From NCBI GenBank assembly GCA_000799755.1, contig JUHI01000001.1, positions 744,001 to 808,000 on the forward strand: 64,000 nt of DNA, written 5' to 3'. Source of the DNA: Martinezella tropici. Its GTDB lineage: Bacteria > Pseudomonadota > Alphaproteobacteria > Rhizobiales > Rhizobiaceae. Shown one piece after another: positions 1-8,892 of this stretch (the first letter of the stretch is position 1; the number at the start of each line of letters is the position of its first letter). The position numbers and the translations under genes are program-made. The notes under the pieces were generated by a model. The model had not been told where the DNA came from, ran no database searches, and saw only the letters and a program-made list of their open reading frames with translations.

Positions 1-419
1 GCAAGGGAGATGGCCTGATGCTTGGAGAGCAGCAGGCCCAGTTCGAGCGGTGGCATACTGCGGCCGATCCGCTTCAGGAAGGGTCGGCGATAGCCTCGCG
101 AAGCGGTGAAGCGCGCCGGGACCTTGTTCAGGGAAACATATTCGGCGATTTCATCGATCCAGCCGGCCTGCGGGCGTGCGCCCGGCTCGACCAGCAGCAG
201 CCAGTCTCCCCTCGCCGACCGCAATATGTCGTTGATATCCCACTGTGAATAGAAGCGGCAGCCGGCAGCATCCGCGACCTTCGATGTGCCGTCGCTGGAA
301 CCGTGGTCAAGCACGACCACATCGCTGACCAGCCCCTCGACCGCGCCTCCCACCAATGCCGCCAATGTCTGCGCCAGCTCGGGTTCGTGATCCTGGCATT
401 CGATGATAACAGTCAACAT
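1..419 (-). CDS. Glycosyltransferase family 2, N-terminal part (cut by window edge)
   Basis: The reading frame starts at an ATG at 419 and stays open to base 1, giving 139 residues without a stop. The N-terminus (MLTVIIECQD) is a typical first beta strand of a GT-A fold. About 40 residues in comes LDHGSSDGT, matching the nucleotide-sugar binding D-x-S-S-D-G-T signature of family 2 glycosyltransferases. The C-terminal part lies outside the window, so substrate and any membrane anchor cannot be judged. It is divergent from the radical SAM gene, and the 241 bp between them must hold both promoters. Assignment to the superfamily is fairly safe; the specific role is unknown. Confidence 0.7.
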   Translation of the reverse strand, partial: MLTVIIECQDHEPELAQTLAALVGGAVEGLVSDVVVLDHGSSDGTSKVADAAGCRFYSQWDINDILRSARGDWLLLVEPGARPQAGWIDEIAEYVSLNKVPARFTASRGYRRPFLKRIGRSMPPLELGLLLSKHQAISL

Positions 420-660
420 TGCCCATTTATAGAGCGGCGCACAATTTTTTGCCAGCGCATAAGCCTTGCGCTCGATTGTTTGAGCAAAGGCTCACGCATG
501 GAAGCGGAGTGCTGGCAGGGCCTAGAAAAAAGGGGAGAGAAAACGCTTCATGGTGCGGCGCAAATCCGCATTTTGTTCTTGCAATGTTCTCATTTGTCGG
601 ATAGGAATTTAATCATCTTAGACGCGGAATGCGATGGCATGATCCGCCCTGGAGCTACCG

Positions 661-1818
661 ATGAACGAGCAGTCCCTTGCAGGGCAGGTCGCTTTCGCGC
701 CTGCCAATACGGCAGACGTTGCCAACGCCTTGATCGCCGATACAGGCCTCAGGGTCGACGTCGAGCGCCGGCGTGGACGCGGCGCCGGATTGAACCCGAG
801 CGGCCGCTTCGAGCCGCAGCAGCGCGAGGCCTTCGACGACGGCTGGCAAAGCTGGGAGGAACTACCGCCCTTCAAGACCGAAGTGCAGGTGGAAAAGCCA
901 CGCACGGCCATTACCCGCAATGAATCTCCCGATATTCCTTTCGACCGCTCCATCAATCCCTATCGCGGCTGCGAACATGGCTGCATCTACTGCTTCGCGC
1001 GGCCGACACATGCCTATATGGGCCTGTCGGCGGGTCTGGATTTCGAATCGAAGCTGTTTGCCAAGCCGGACGCCGCCAAGCTTCTGGAACGCGAGCTGGC
1101 AAAACCCGGCTACAAGCCGCGGGTCATCGCCATCGGCACCAATACCGACCCGTATCAGCCGATCGAGAAGGAATGGCGGATCATGCGCCAGATCCTCGAC
1201 GTATTGAACCGGGCGAACCATCCGGTCGCCATCGTCACCAAGTCGGCGCTGGTCATGCGCGACATCGACATCCTCAAGGAGATGGCCGCCAAGAACCTTG
1301 TGCGGGTAAGCCTGTCGGTGACGACGCTCGACCGCAAGCTCGCGCGCACGATGGAACCACGGGCTGCGACGCCGCCGCGGCGGCTGGAGGCCATCCAGGC
1401 CTTGAACGAAGCGGGCATCCGCACCTCGATCATGGTGGCTCCGATCATCCCGGCGCTTAACGACCACGAGATCGAGCGCATCCTCGATGCCGGCAAAGCG
1501 GCCGGCGCGCAGGAGGCAAGCTATGTCATCCTGCGGCTGCCGCTGGAGGTGAGCCCGCTGTTTCGCGATTGGCTGCTGCAGCACTATCCGGATCGCTATC
1601 GTCACGTGATGTCGCTGATCCGTTCGATGCGCGGCGGCAAGGATTATGATGCGGAGTTCGGCAAGCGCATGAAGGGCGCCGGTCCCTATGCCTGGCAGAT
1701 CAGCCGTCGCTTCGAAATGGCGACGCGCCGGCTTGAGCTCACGCGCCGCAATATTGCGTTGCGCGACGACCTGTTCCTGCCGCCTGACGGTAGCGGCGTG
1801 CAGCTGTCGCTGCTCTGA
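661..1818 (+). CDS. PA0069/SplB-like radical SAM protein
   Basis: The product is 385 residues. The radical SAM cluster-binding motif C-x3-C-x2-C is at C104, C108 and C111 ([10 protein letters not shown]), where three cysteines bind a 4Fe-4S cluster that cleaves S-adenosylmethionine. The length and the Asn-Pro-Tyr-Arg-Gly-Cys context match the PA0069 family, related to spore photoproduct lyase but of unproven function in non-sporulating bacteria. A GGAG ribosome-binding site sits about ten bases before the ATG at 661. rnhB follows 118 bp downstream on the same strand. Family assignment is strong; the substrate is unknown. Confidence 0.88.
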   Translation: MNEQSLAGQVAFAPANTADVANALIADTGLRVDVERRRGRGAGLNPSGRFEPQQREAFDDGWQSWEELPPFKTEVQVEKPRTAITRNESPDIPFDRSINPYRGCEHGCIYCFARPTHAYMGLSAGLDFESKLFAKPDAAKLLERELAKPGYKPRVIAIGTNTDPYQPIEKEWRIMRQILDVLNRANHPVAIVTKSALVMRDIDILKEMAAKNLVRVSLSVTTLDRKLARTMEPRAATPPRRLEAIQALNEAGIRTSIMVAPIIPALNDHEIERILDAGKAAGAQEASYVILRLPLEVSPLFRDWLLQHYPDRYRHVMSLIRSMRGGKDYDAEFGKRMKGAGPYAWQISRRFEMATRRLELTRRNIALRDDLFLPPDGSGVQLSLL

Positions 1819-1936
1819 TTATTTGATTGCGACCTTCCTTGCGGGTTTCCCTGTACCCGCTGGAAAAGCCCCTTGGTTCGCCGCCATGATCCACCGGGGG
1901 CTTGCAGGAGATCGGGCGGTGTGCGAGCTTCGCCGC

Positions 1937-2596
1937 ATGCCACGCCGCGCACCGCCCGATTCTCCAATGCTCTTCGAAGATGCTCCGCTCGTTCCCACCT
2001 TCGAACTGGAGCTGATTGCGCGCCGCGCCGGGCATTGGCCGGTTGCCGGAGCAGATGAAGTCGGCAGGGGGCCGCTTGCCGGTCCGGTCGTCGCCGCCGC
2101 TGTCATTCTCGACCCCGAGCATATTCCGAACGGCCTGAACGATTCCAAGCAATTGACTGCCGCGAGACGCGAGGAACTGTTTGTCGAGATTCTTGCAACA
2201 GCAACGGTCTCTATCGCTTCGTCTAGTGCTTCCCGCATCGATACGACCGATATCCGCAAGGCCAGCCTTGACGCCATGCGGCGCGCCATTTGCGGCCTGG
2301 CCGTGCCGGCAAGCTACGTGTTGACCGACGGCCTCGATGTGCCCACCGGCCTCGCCTGCCCCGGCAAGGCCGTCGTCAAGGGCGATGCGCGCTCCTTCTC
2401 CATCGCCGCCGCGTCAATCGTCGCCAAGGTCACACGTGACCGGATGATGGCGCGGGCCGGTCTCGTCTTCCCCGCCTATGGTTTTGCAGCCCATGCCGGC
2501 TATGGCACGGCGAAGCATCGCGCCGGCATCGAGGAGCACGGTCCCTGCTCACTGCATCGCATGAGTTTCCGCCCCTTGCGCAAAGAAGCCGTCTGA
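1937..2596 (+). CDS. rnhB: Ribonuclease HII
   Basis: RNase HII cleaves RNA in RNA-DNA hybrids and starts removal of single ribonucleotides misincorporated in DNA. The protein is 219 residues, normal for the family. The D-E-x-G-R active-site motif is at D40-E41-V-G-R44 ([12 protein letters not shown]), and the later [13 protein letters not shown] and HAGYGT segments are conserved in type II enzymes. The open frame continues upstream, but the extra residues look random, so the ATG at 1937 is preferred; an ATG at 1967 is a weaker alternative. It is convergent with the phosphotransferase gene, leaving only four bases between the stops. Confidence 0.93.
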   Translation: MPRRAPPDSPMLFEDAPLVPTFELELIARRAGHWPVAGADEVGRGPLAGPVVAAAVILDPEHIPNGLNDSKQLTAARREELFVEILATATVSIASSSASRIDTTDIRKASLDAMRRAICGLAVPASYVLTDGLDVPTGLACPGKAVVKGDARSFSIAAASIVAKVTRDRMMARAGLVFPAYGFAAHAGYGTAKHRAGIEEHGPCSLHRMSFRPLRKEAV

Positions 2597-2600
2597 ACGC

Positions 2601-3365
2601 TCAGCCCGTCAGCCCCGCGACGATCTCCGCCGACCATTCTGTGACATAGGCGATGTCTTGCCTGTAGATGCGATCGTGCCCATCCTGCAGATTGCGGCGA
2701 TATCTCTCGATACCCCGCGCGGCCTCACGCTCCATGAAGGACAGCAATGCCTCCAGCCGCTCGGCGATGACATCCGGCAAGGACGCACGTTCAGCGACAG
2801 GCAGCCCATAGGCGTCGGCAAAGAGGCGGGCACGACGGATCTGCTCGATGCGCCTGTCCAAACCCTCTGGAACCACGCCAGAGGACAATGGCGCCCAGCG
2901 GTAGATCGCATAGGCGAGATCCCACAGTCGCGAACCAGGATGCGCAGCCTCGAAATCAATGATGCCGATCACTTCGCCATCATTCAGGACGACATTGTAG
3001 GGTGCGAAATCGCCATGGCAGATGACCTCATGGGGCTGCCGGGCCGGTAGTTGCCACGTGTGGCCATCCTCGAAGTCCTTTGCGAACAGGGCGGAGCAAT
3101 CATGATAGCGGCGCAGCAGCGATGCCGCGGATCGCAATGCCCTTTCGCCGCGCATCTCGGCGCTGTCGTCGAGATCGCCCGTCTCTCCGGGCAGATAGGT
3201 CACCCGCTCCCAGACCTCGTCAAAGCCATACGGAAGCGGAACAGCATCGAAACCATGGCGATGCAGGGCGGTCAGCAAAGCATGCACGCCCGCAGTCCAC
3301 GGCTGTACCGCCCTTACGATAAGACTGCCTTGACGAAACGGCTCATCGCCTGTCGATGGCCCCAT
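2601..3365 (-). CDS. Aminoglycoside/choline-kinase-like phosphotransferase
   Basis: A 254-residue member of the APH superfamily of small-molecule kinases. The catalytic loop is ICHGDFAPYN (H117, D119, N124) and the metal-binding aspartate is D137 in GIIDFE. The N-terminal lobe is short (about 60 residues before the hinge), so the ATP-binding lobe is reduced compared with true aminoglycoside kinases of about 270 to 300 residues. Substrates in this superfamily cannot be read from sequence: choline, hydroxylated metabolites or antibiotics are all possible. It stands alone, convergent with rnhB. The fold is clear and the substrate is not. Confidence 0.8.
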   Translation of the reverse strand: MGPSTGDEPFRQGSLIVRAVQPWTAGVHALLTALHRHGFDAVPLPYGFDEVWERVTYLPGETGDLDDSAEMRGERALRSAASLLRRYHDCSALFAKDFEDGHTWQLPARQPHEVICHGDFAPYNVVLNDGEVIGIIDFEAAHPGSRLWDLAYAIYRWAPLSSGVVPEGLDRRIEQIRRARLFADAYGLPVAERASLPDVIAERLEALLSFMEREAARGIERYRRNLQDGHDRIYRQDIAYVTEWSAEIVAGLTG

Positions 3366-3501
3366 CGACTTCCTCCCCCGACCACCTTCTAGCCACAGGC
3401 TGTAACCATATCAACCAGCGAAAAGCGAAGTGAGAAGCAAAGAAGCCGCGCCGATGTGATGACCATGGCAACCGCTTTACAGTGCTATTTCGCACTAGAT
3501 T

Positions 3502-4383
3502 TCACGGAAGCCAATGAGTTATCGGCAAATAGGGACCCAATGTGGCCCAAAGGACGCGGCCGAAGATTAACACCATAAGCGTCCACCAGATGGCACGATG
3601 CCTCGCTGGTCCGGTAGCTTGGTCAGTTAGTTCTACGAGCGGAAAGGCCCACTTAGTATAGCTAAACAGGATCCTGTAAATCCAGACTGAGACAAATCCA
3701 ATGTAGACATACGCGGCGGAAATGACCACAACATTGGTGCCGCCGAATACCCCTTGAACAGTTTGGGAAAGATACCAGCAGGCATAGAAGGCAAGTGGCA
3801 AGCCGAAAAGCAATAGCCCGAAGTCATAGACAAATCCCGAATGAAACGCTTGTCGGATAGCTCGCCGCTTCTTGATACGTTTCTCCACAGCATCGTCTAT
3901 AGCTGTGCGCCAACCTGTCCGTCTCCCTCTAACGGTCAGATTTGACGTATTCAAGGTGGGGCTTGACACTAGCGTTGATGCATCCAGTAGCGGCGGCTGA
4001 CTAAAATCCAAAAGCAATTGAAACATATGCTCCGGCTCGGCGCCGGTGAAGCTCTTGTAAGGCGTAAAGTTAGATACAAAGAAGCTCTTGATTAGAGGGC
4101 CACCATCGTCCAGCTTTACATCATTTGGCTCGGAGGTATGCAACGATGAGCCATCAGCATAATTAATCGTCGCTAGAATTTTAAAAGCATCACGTCTCGC
4201 AGCATTCATTCGTTCCGCAAATTGCTCATCAGTCTGGTCATCGGTCTTGACTGCTTGCGCAATTTCAATTTCGGCCTGCTCTTTCACTATAGCATCAAGA
4301 TCGGACATAAGTGCCCTAATCCCAGAAAGAGAAAATGTAACCGACCCCAGGATAGTCTCTTTGTTTGTAGGAAGGTTAGCCAT
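3502..4383 (-). CDS. Hypothetical membrane protein, AT-richer than neighbours
   Basis: I do not recognise this 293-residue protein. Residues 1 to about 180 are soluble and rather acidic, with an Asp/Glu/Gln-rich stretch around 40 to 60. The C-terminal third has three hydrophobic segments at about 186-207, 216-240 and 265-284. A basic patch (about 168-176, KRIKKRR) lies just before the first, which suggests the N-terminal domain is cytoplasmic. Three counted sequence lines gave about 55, 47 and 42% GC, clearly below the flanking genes, which fits acquisition by transfer. It is followed on the same strand, after about 880 bp of its own length, by the spacer before the phosphotransferase. No repeat or integrase borders it. 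Confidence 0.65.
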   Translation of the reverse strand: MANLPTNKETILGSVTFSLSGIRALMSDLDAIVKEQAEIEIAQAVKTDDQTDEQFAERMNAARRDAFKILATINYADGSSLHTSEPNDVKLDDGGPLIKSFFVSNFTPYKSFTGAEPEHMFQLLLDFSQPPLLDASTLVSSPTLNTSNLTVRGRRTGWRTAIDDAVEKRIKKRRAIRQAFHSGFVYDFGLLLFGLPLAFYACWYLSQTVQGVFGGTNVVVISAAYVYIGFVSVWIYRILFSYTKWAFPLVELTDQATGPARHRAIWWTLMVLIFGRVLWATLGPYLPITHWLP

Positions 4384-4540
4384 GTCGTTTCCCGAATCGC
4401 GCCTTGATATACTATTGATTTTTTAGTGGTAGCGCATTGACCTAAGATCAGCATCTAACCTTACGCAATATTAAATGTTTTCTGCCGATCAAAGGGCAGA
4501 TCAATCTCAAGGGTCGCACCAAGCACTGCATCTACCAAAC

Positions 4541-4565
4541 AAAAAAGCCCCGCCGAAGCGGGGCT
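4541..4565 (-). terminator. Rho-independent terminator of the F0 operon
   Basis: On the minus strand a perfect 8-bp stem AGCCCCGC/GCGGGGCT with a UUCG tetraloop is followed directly by a run of T. It lies 27 bases after the stop of the b subunit gene, the last gene of the operon. Confidence 0.92.
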
Positions 4566-4591
4566 CTTTTGAATTTCGATTGTCCACGCGC

Positions 4592-5083
4592 TTAGTTCAG
4601 CCGCGTCTTCACTTCCTTGACGGCATCGCTGAAGAGACCGGACTGGACGCTGCCATCGGCCTTCTTCGCAAGCACGGATTCAGCAGCGGCGATCGCGAGA
4701 TCGACGGCAGCGGAACGAACCGCCTTCATCGCATCGGCTTCGGCCTGCTTGATCTTCTGCTCGGAGAGAGCCGTACGGTTGGCGACGAATTCCTCGGTCT
4801 TCTTGCGAGCTTCGGTCGTCAGCATTTCCGCTTCACGCTCAGCTGCCGCGACGATATGTGCCGCTTCGGCCTCGGCTTCCTTACGCTTGCGCTGATATTC
4901 GGCCAGCAGATGCTGGGCTTCCTCGCGCAGGCGCTTGGCTTCCGCCAGATCGTTGCGGATCTGATCGGCGCGGTCGTCCAGCGACTTCGCCATCATGCCC
5001 GGAACCTTCAGATAGACGACCAAGCCGATGAAGATGAGAAGGCCGACAAACGCGAAGAACGTATTGTCAAAAGCGAACTCCAT
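4592..5083 (-). CDS. atpF: F0F1 ATP synthase subunit b
   Basis: A 163-residue stator subunit. It has one N-terminal membrane segment (about residues 9-27) followed by a long charged, alanine-rich helix from residue 35 to about 140, the peripheral stalk that holds F1 against rotor torque. It starts three bases after the b' stop, so the two are probably translationally coupled and form the b/b' heterodimer found in alphaproteobacteria and phototrophs. It is the last gene of the F0 operon, and a strong terminator follows. The F1 genes are not in this window, as expected for rhizobia, where the F0 and F1 operons are separate. Confidence 0.95.
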   Translation of the reverse strand: MEFAFDNTFFAFVGLLIFIGLVVYLKVPGMMAKSLDDRADQIRNDLAEAKRLREEAQHLLAEYQRKRKEAEAEAAHIVAAAEREAEMLTTEARKKTEEFVANRTALSEQKIKQAEADAMKAVRSAAVDLAIAAAESVLAKKADGSVQSGLFSDAVKEVKTRLN

Positions 5084-5086
5084 GGA

Positions 5087-5686
5087 TCATCCCTCCTGCT
5101 TGGCGGATGCCGCGGCAACCGCAGAAGCGACATCGGCCTTGCCGGCAACATTGCCGACCAGCTGCTCGACGACGGCACCGGCCGTTTCCTCGGCAATCGC
5201 GCCGACATCGCCAAAGGCTTTCGCCTTGATCTCAGCGATACGGCCTTCGGCAGCCTTGAGCTTTTCAGCTAGGTTTGCCTCGATCGCCTTGCGATCTTCC
5301 TCGGCCTTGGCCTTGGCGGCATCGCGGGCTGTTGCGCCGATGGAATTCGCCTTGGCACGCGCAGCGGCCAATTCGCTTTCGTAGGTGGCGACGGCAGCGT
5401 CGGCTTCAGCCTTCAGACGCGAGGCTTCCTCGATATCCTGGGCGATCCGGTCGTGCCGGCTTTCCAGAATGCTGCCAACGCGCGGAATAACGATCTTCTG
5501 CATGGCCACGTAGAAGATGACAAAGGTGATCACCAGCCAAAGCAGCTGTGACGGATACGTCGTATGGTCAAACGGCGGGAATACGCCGCCGTGATGGCCT
5601 TCATTCGGCGCACCCGTTTCCGTGTGCACCGCTCCGGCGGCCGGCGGTGCTTCATCAGCATATGCCGGGGTCACAAACATGCTCAC
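5087..5686 (-). CDS. atpF2: F0F1 ATP synthase subunit b' (second stator b-type subunit)
   Basis: A 199-residue b-type subunit. The first 45 residues form an Ala/Pro/Gly/His-rich extension, then comes a membrane segment (about 47-66, beginning at QLLWLVITF), then a long Ala/Glu/Lys helix with the conserved [13 protein letters not shown] region at its start. The N-terminal extension and the position between the c subunit and b genes identify it as b' rather than a duplicated b. The gene is sometimes called atpG in rhizobia, a name used for the gamma subunit elsewhere. It probably dimerises with the product of the next gene. Confidence 0.93.
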   Translation of the reverse strand: MSMFVTPAYADEAPPAAGAVHTETGAPNEGHHGGVFPPFDHTTYPSQLLWLVITFVIFYVAMQKIVIPRVGSILESRHDRIAQDIEEASRLKAEADAAVATYESELAAARAKANSIGATARDAAKAKAEEDRKAIEANLAEKLKAAEGRIAEIKAKAFGDVGAIAEETAGAVVEQLVGNVAGKADVASAVAAASAKQEG

Positions 5687-5758
5687 CTCCAGGTGGTCTG
5701 CATATACAAAGAATCACGGCTCGCCGATCGCGAACCGTGATCTATGACGCCGCTGATA

Positions 5759-5986
5759 TCAGACGGCGAAGAGCAGGAGGAGAGCGACGAGCAGCGAGAA
5801 GATGCCCAGAGCTTCCGTAACGGCGAAGCCGAATACCAGACGGCCGAACTGGCTGTCAGCAGCCGACGGGTTGCGCAGTGCGCCGGACAGGTAGTTGCCG
5901 AAGATATTGCCGAGGCCGAGAGCCGTGCCGGCCATACCAAAGCAAGCCAAACCTGCGCCGATGAACTTTGCTGCTTCCGCGTCCAT
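5759..5986 (-). CDS. atpE: F0F1 ATP synthase subunit c
   Basis: A 75-residue hairpin of two membrane helices, monomer of the proton-driven rotor ring. The polar loop R38-N39-P40 that contacts the F1 foot is present. The proton-carrying carboxylate is E58 in [10 protein letters not shown]; glutamate instead of the aspartate of E. coli is normal in this group. The gene lies 66 bp after subunit a and 72 bp before b'. The high copy need of this subunit is usually met by strong translation; the GGAG just before the ATG is consistent with that. Confidence 0.96.
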   Translation of the reverse strand: MDAEAAKFIGAGLACFGMAGTALGLGNIFGNYLSGALRNPSAADSQFGRLVFGFAVTEALGIFSLLVALLLLFAV

Positions 5987-6052
5987 GTTGAACTCCTTTG
6001 AAATGGTTGTGCGGTGAATGACTGACGCCGTTAGACGCCAATGTCTTTATCC

Positions 6053-6805
6053 TTAGTGGCCACCCGGGTGGATTGCGTCATTGAGGTACATGCAAGTCAG
6101 TACCGCAAAGACGTAAGCCTGAAGGAAGGCGACAAGGACCTCGAGACCGGTAATAGCGACGGTCATGATGAGAGGAAGAACGGCGCCACCGATACCGATC
6201 GCACCCAGCGCTCCAAGCGAGGCGACGAAGCCTGCGAACACCTTGAGCGTGATATGGCCGGCCAGCATGTTGGCGAAAAGACGAACGGAGAGCGAAATCG
6301 GCCGGGAGAGGAAGGAGATGATTTCGATGATCACCACCAGCGGCAGAAGAATGCCGGGAACCCCGTGCGGCACGAACAGCTTCAAGAAACCGAAGCCGTG
6401 CTTGGCGAAACCGTAGATAATGACCGTCAGGATGACCAGAAGCGCCAGTGCGAAGGTGACGATGATCTGGCTGGTGACGGTGTAGAAGTAAGGAACAAGG
6501 CCGAGCAGGTTCGCCGTCAAGACGAACATGAAGAGAGAGAAGACCAGCGGGAAGAATTTCATTCCCTTCGTCCCCGCCCCCTCTTTCAGCATCGAAGCGA
6601 TGAACTCATAGGCCATCTCCGCGACCGACTGCGAACGCGTCGGAACCACGGCGCGCGGTGCGCTGGCGAAATAGAGGAAGCCCGCAGAAATCACGGCGGA
6701 GGCAACCATGAACAACGAAGCGTTGGTGAACGAAAAATCAATTCCGCCGACATCGATCGGGATAATCTTAAAGATCAGGAACTGATGGGTAGGATCGTTT
6801 GCCAC
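6053..6805 (-). CDS. atpB: F0F1 ATP synthase subunit a
   Basis: A 250-residue integral membrane protein forming the two proton half-channels next to the c ring. The essential arginine is R175 in [14 protein letters not shown], the family signature. The N-terminus (NDPTHQF) and the [15 protein letters not shown] helix are also typical. It is followed by the c-subunit gene after 66 bp and preceded by atpI after 78 bp. Length, motif and context agree, so there is little doubt. Confidence 0.97.
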   Translation of the reverse strand: MANDPTHQFLIFKIIPIDVGGIDFSFTNASLFMVASAVISAGFLYFASAPRAVVPTRSQSVAEMAYEFIASMLKEGAGTKGMKFFPLVFSLFMFVLTANLLGLVPYFYTVTSQIIVTFALALLVILTVIIYGFAKHGFGFLKLFVPHGVPGILLPLVVIIEIISFLSRPISLSVRLFANMLAGHITLKVFAGFVASLGALGAIGIGGAVLPLIMTVAITGLEVLVAFLQAYVFAVLTCMYLNDAIHPGGH

Positions 6806-6883
6806 CGCTTGTTCTCTTTCATTTTCCCGCTCGAGCGAGCGGATGCCTCTCGTCTGGAAACAGTGCCGCAGCGCTGCTTCCGC

Positions 6884-7228
6884 TCATTTCTTATCAGGCC
6901 CACGCTCTTGCGGCACCGGTGTCGACACCTTGCCCGCGGAGCGCAGCACATTCAGCACGCCAGCACAGAATCCGAGAAGCAGCAAAATAATCATGCCCCA
7001 CGGCGCCGTACCGACAAAACGGTCGAACAGATAGCCCAGAACGGCACCGACGATGATAGCGGCTATGAACTCACTGGAAAGCTTCATCGCCTGAGCATAG
7101 CCCTTACGGCTTTCCTCGGCGCGAACCTCCCCGCGTTCATCCTCTCTCACCGCAGCACGCTTGCTCGCCAATTCGGCTCCCAGCTGCGCTCGCCGCTGTT
7201 CCAGACCCTCGTCGCGGTCATCCGTCAT
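6884..7228 (-). CDS. atpI: AtpI, ATP synthase assembly/accessory protein
   Basis: A 114-residue protein with a charged N-terminal half and two hydrophobic segments in the C-terminal half (FIAAIIVGAVLGYLF and IILLLLGFCAGVLNVL). AtpI-type proteins help assemble the c ring and may act in Mg2+ supply. The frame is open to 7306, but the ATG at 7228 is chosen because a GGGAGG ribosome-binding site lies nine bases before it and the residues upstream of it look unrelated. It is the first gene of the F0 operon, and the promoter at 7334-7362 fits a leader of about 100 bases. Confidence 0.9.
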   Translation of the reverse strand: MTDDRDEGLEQRRAQLGAELASKRAAVREDERGEVRAEESRKGYAQAMKLSSEFIAAIIVGAVLGYLFDRFVGTAPWGMIILLLLGFCAGVLNVLRSAGKVSTPVPQERGPDKK

Positions 7229-7333
7229 GGTGGCATCCTCCCCATTTTCGTTGCGCGTTATCCCTATACCCCGGTCAACGCGTAAACGAACAGCAGGTTT
7301 CGCCACCTTTCGGCCCGTTTTGAAGTCGCGCGC

Positions 7334-7362
7334 AACATAGTTTTAGGAAAAAGCATAGTCAA
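7334..7362 (-). promoter_or_regulatory. Sigma-70-type promoter of the F0 operon
   Basis: On the minus strand TTGACT (7362-7357) and TATGTT (7339-7334) are separated by exactly 17 bases. Transcription would start near 7327, about 100 bases before atpI. It is the best promoter match in the 313-bp gap between the hydrolase gene and atpI; the remainder of the gap shows only AT-rich sequence. Confidence 0.75.
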
Positions 7363-7541
7363 GGCGTAGACGCCATCTGTCCAGCCATAAATTAGCCCAA
7401 TTAAATCATGAGCTTAACCTAAAAAAGCCGCGCCGGGTGAAAACTGAGCCGAAGAATCCTCTTCAGCCCGTGCTTTCTTATGGCTTTTTTCTCGGGGATT
7501 GCGGCCTTTCCTGTCGCGCCCGGCTCGATGGCCGAGCCGTC

Positions 7542-8720
7542 TCAGCTCCAGCCGCCGCCATAGGTCCTATAAAAGATGTGCATGCCTATGCGGCCGACCT
7601 TCACCATTTCGGCCGCCCATTTCGGCCGGACGTAGACGGCATGATAATGCGTGGCGGAGCCGACTTCCGGCAGCCAGATCTTGCCGGCGGTAACGGCCAT
7701 GGCGACCTGACGGGCGATCCGCCAGTGTTCGGGCGAATTGACGCGCTCCTTCACATTGTCGCAGGCAAAGGAGAACTGGCAGGCGTTTTGCCAGTCCTCG
7801 TTCTGATAGACGACACCGCAGATGGTCTTGGGATAGGCGGGATTGCGGACGCGATTGAGAATGACCTGGGCGACGGCAGCCTGCCCCTTCACGGATTCGC
7901 CGCGCGCCTCGAAATAGATGCCGGTCGCAAGGCATTGCTGTTCGTCCGAGGAGAAGACCGAAGGCGGCAGGACATTGGCCGCCCAGAGATGATCCTTGGG
8001 TCCGATCTGCGGTACGAAACGACCTTCGCCGTCCTGATCCTTGGCAAGGATGGAATCGAAGGGCGATACGCGGGCATAGTCCGGCGCCGGCGACGCATAG
8101 GCGGCGGCCAGGACATCCGCGCTCTGATTGGTGACCAGATTGGCCAGGTAGGCCGGCACGCTATCATCCGGCTTCGGCGGCTCTTTCTTGTAGAAGGCGG
8201 TGGCAATTTGGATTTCCTTGCCGCCGAGTTGCGGCTTCAAGAAGGCGGTGCGCTCACCCGTCGCCGATTCCGGCCGTAGCAGCATGCTTTGGCGCTGCAG
8301 CACCGAACCCGCTGAAAAATCCTTCGGTGGCTGCATCGGCTCGACCGCCACCACCCTGCCCTTCTTGTCCTGCCGGTTGACGCGGTCTTCGTCCGGCCGG
8401 GGATCGCTGCCCTTCAGTTCGGATTGGAAAGCAACGCGGCGTCCATCCGGCAACACCAGACCGCCGTCGCCGATCGCAGCGGATGCCCTGGCATCACCAA
8501 AGGCCAGTTCCGCCTGATGGGTGGAGCCGGCGGGCGAATTGGTCATCACCATGCGCCAGTTGGCCCCTTCCCGGTCGATGCCCGCAAGCAGACCGGCGAG
8601 ATCGCCATAGGCGGCATTCGACGGAAAGATCAGCCAGGCGCAAAGCCCGAAGACGGCCGGCGAGGTCCAGTTTTGTGGCAGGAACCGCCATTTGCGGCCA
8701 ACATAACGCGAGCGAGACAA
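7542..8720 (-). CDS. SleB-type cell wall hydrolase (Hydrolase_2)
   Basis: A 392-residue protein with one N-terminal membrane or signal segment (about 21-38) and a long variable linker. The C-terminal Hydrolase_2 domain runs from about 260 to 392. It has the conserved E271 in IYFEARGES, followed by QVILNRVRNP and the GSATHYHAVYVRPKW segment. In the family this glutamate is catalytic for cleaving peptidoglycan glycan strands. In Gram-negative bacteria such proteins act in wall remodelling in the periplasm, not in spore germination. It stands alone, 172 bp downstream of kup and 313 bp upstream of atpI, so it is probably a separate unit. Confidence 0.88.
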   Translation of the reverse strand: MSRSRYVGRKWRFLPQNWTSPAVFGLCAWLIFPSNAAYGDLAGLLAGIDREGANWRMVMTNSPAGSTHQAELAFGDARASAAIGDGGLVLPDGRRVAFQSELKGSDPRPDEDRVNRQDKKGRVVAVEPMQPPKDFSAGSVLQRQSMLLRPESATGERTAFLKPQLGGKEIQIATAFYKKEPPKPDDSVPAYLANLVTNQSADVLAAAYASPAPDYARVSPFDSILAKDQDGEGRFVPQIGPKDHLWAANVLPPSVFSSDEQQCLATGIYFEARGESVKGQAAVAQVILNRVRNPAYPKTICGVVYQNEDWQNACQFSFACDNVKERVNSPEHWRIARQVAMAVTAGKIWLPEVGSATHYHAVYVRPKWAAEMVKVGRIGMHIFYRTYGGGWS

Positions 8721-8836
8721 TACCGGACTCCAAACGGCACTCGAAACCAGGAGCCGGAATAATCTCCCATTAACCTTGATGGATGGTTAATTCGGGCGAT
8801 TCTGTGGTTAAGGCTGAAATGGCTAGCAACGAATGC

Positions 8837-8868
8837 AAAGGGCCCGGCGGATATTCGCCGGGCCCTTT
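8837..8868 (-). terminator. Stem-loop terminator after kup
   Basis: A perfect 13-bp inverted repeat (AAAGGGCCCGGCG and its complement, loop of six) begins 24 bases after the kup stop. The T run on either side is only three bases, so termination may be partial or the hairpin may protect the mRNA 3' end. Confidence 0.7.
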
Positions 8869-8892
8869 GAACAGACAGCCAGAATAGTCGCG

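Noticed and set aside
6041..7285. A 414-residue plus-strand open frame over the F0 genes
   Set aside because: It is antisense to atpB and atpI, with low-complexity polar composition and no family features.
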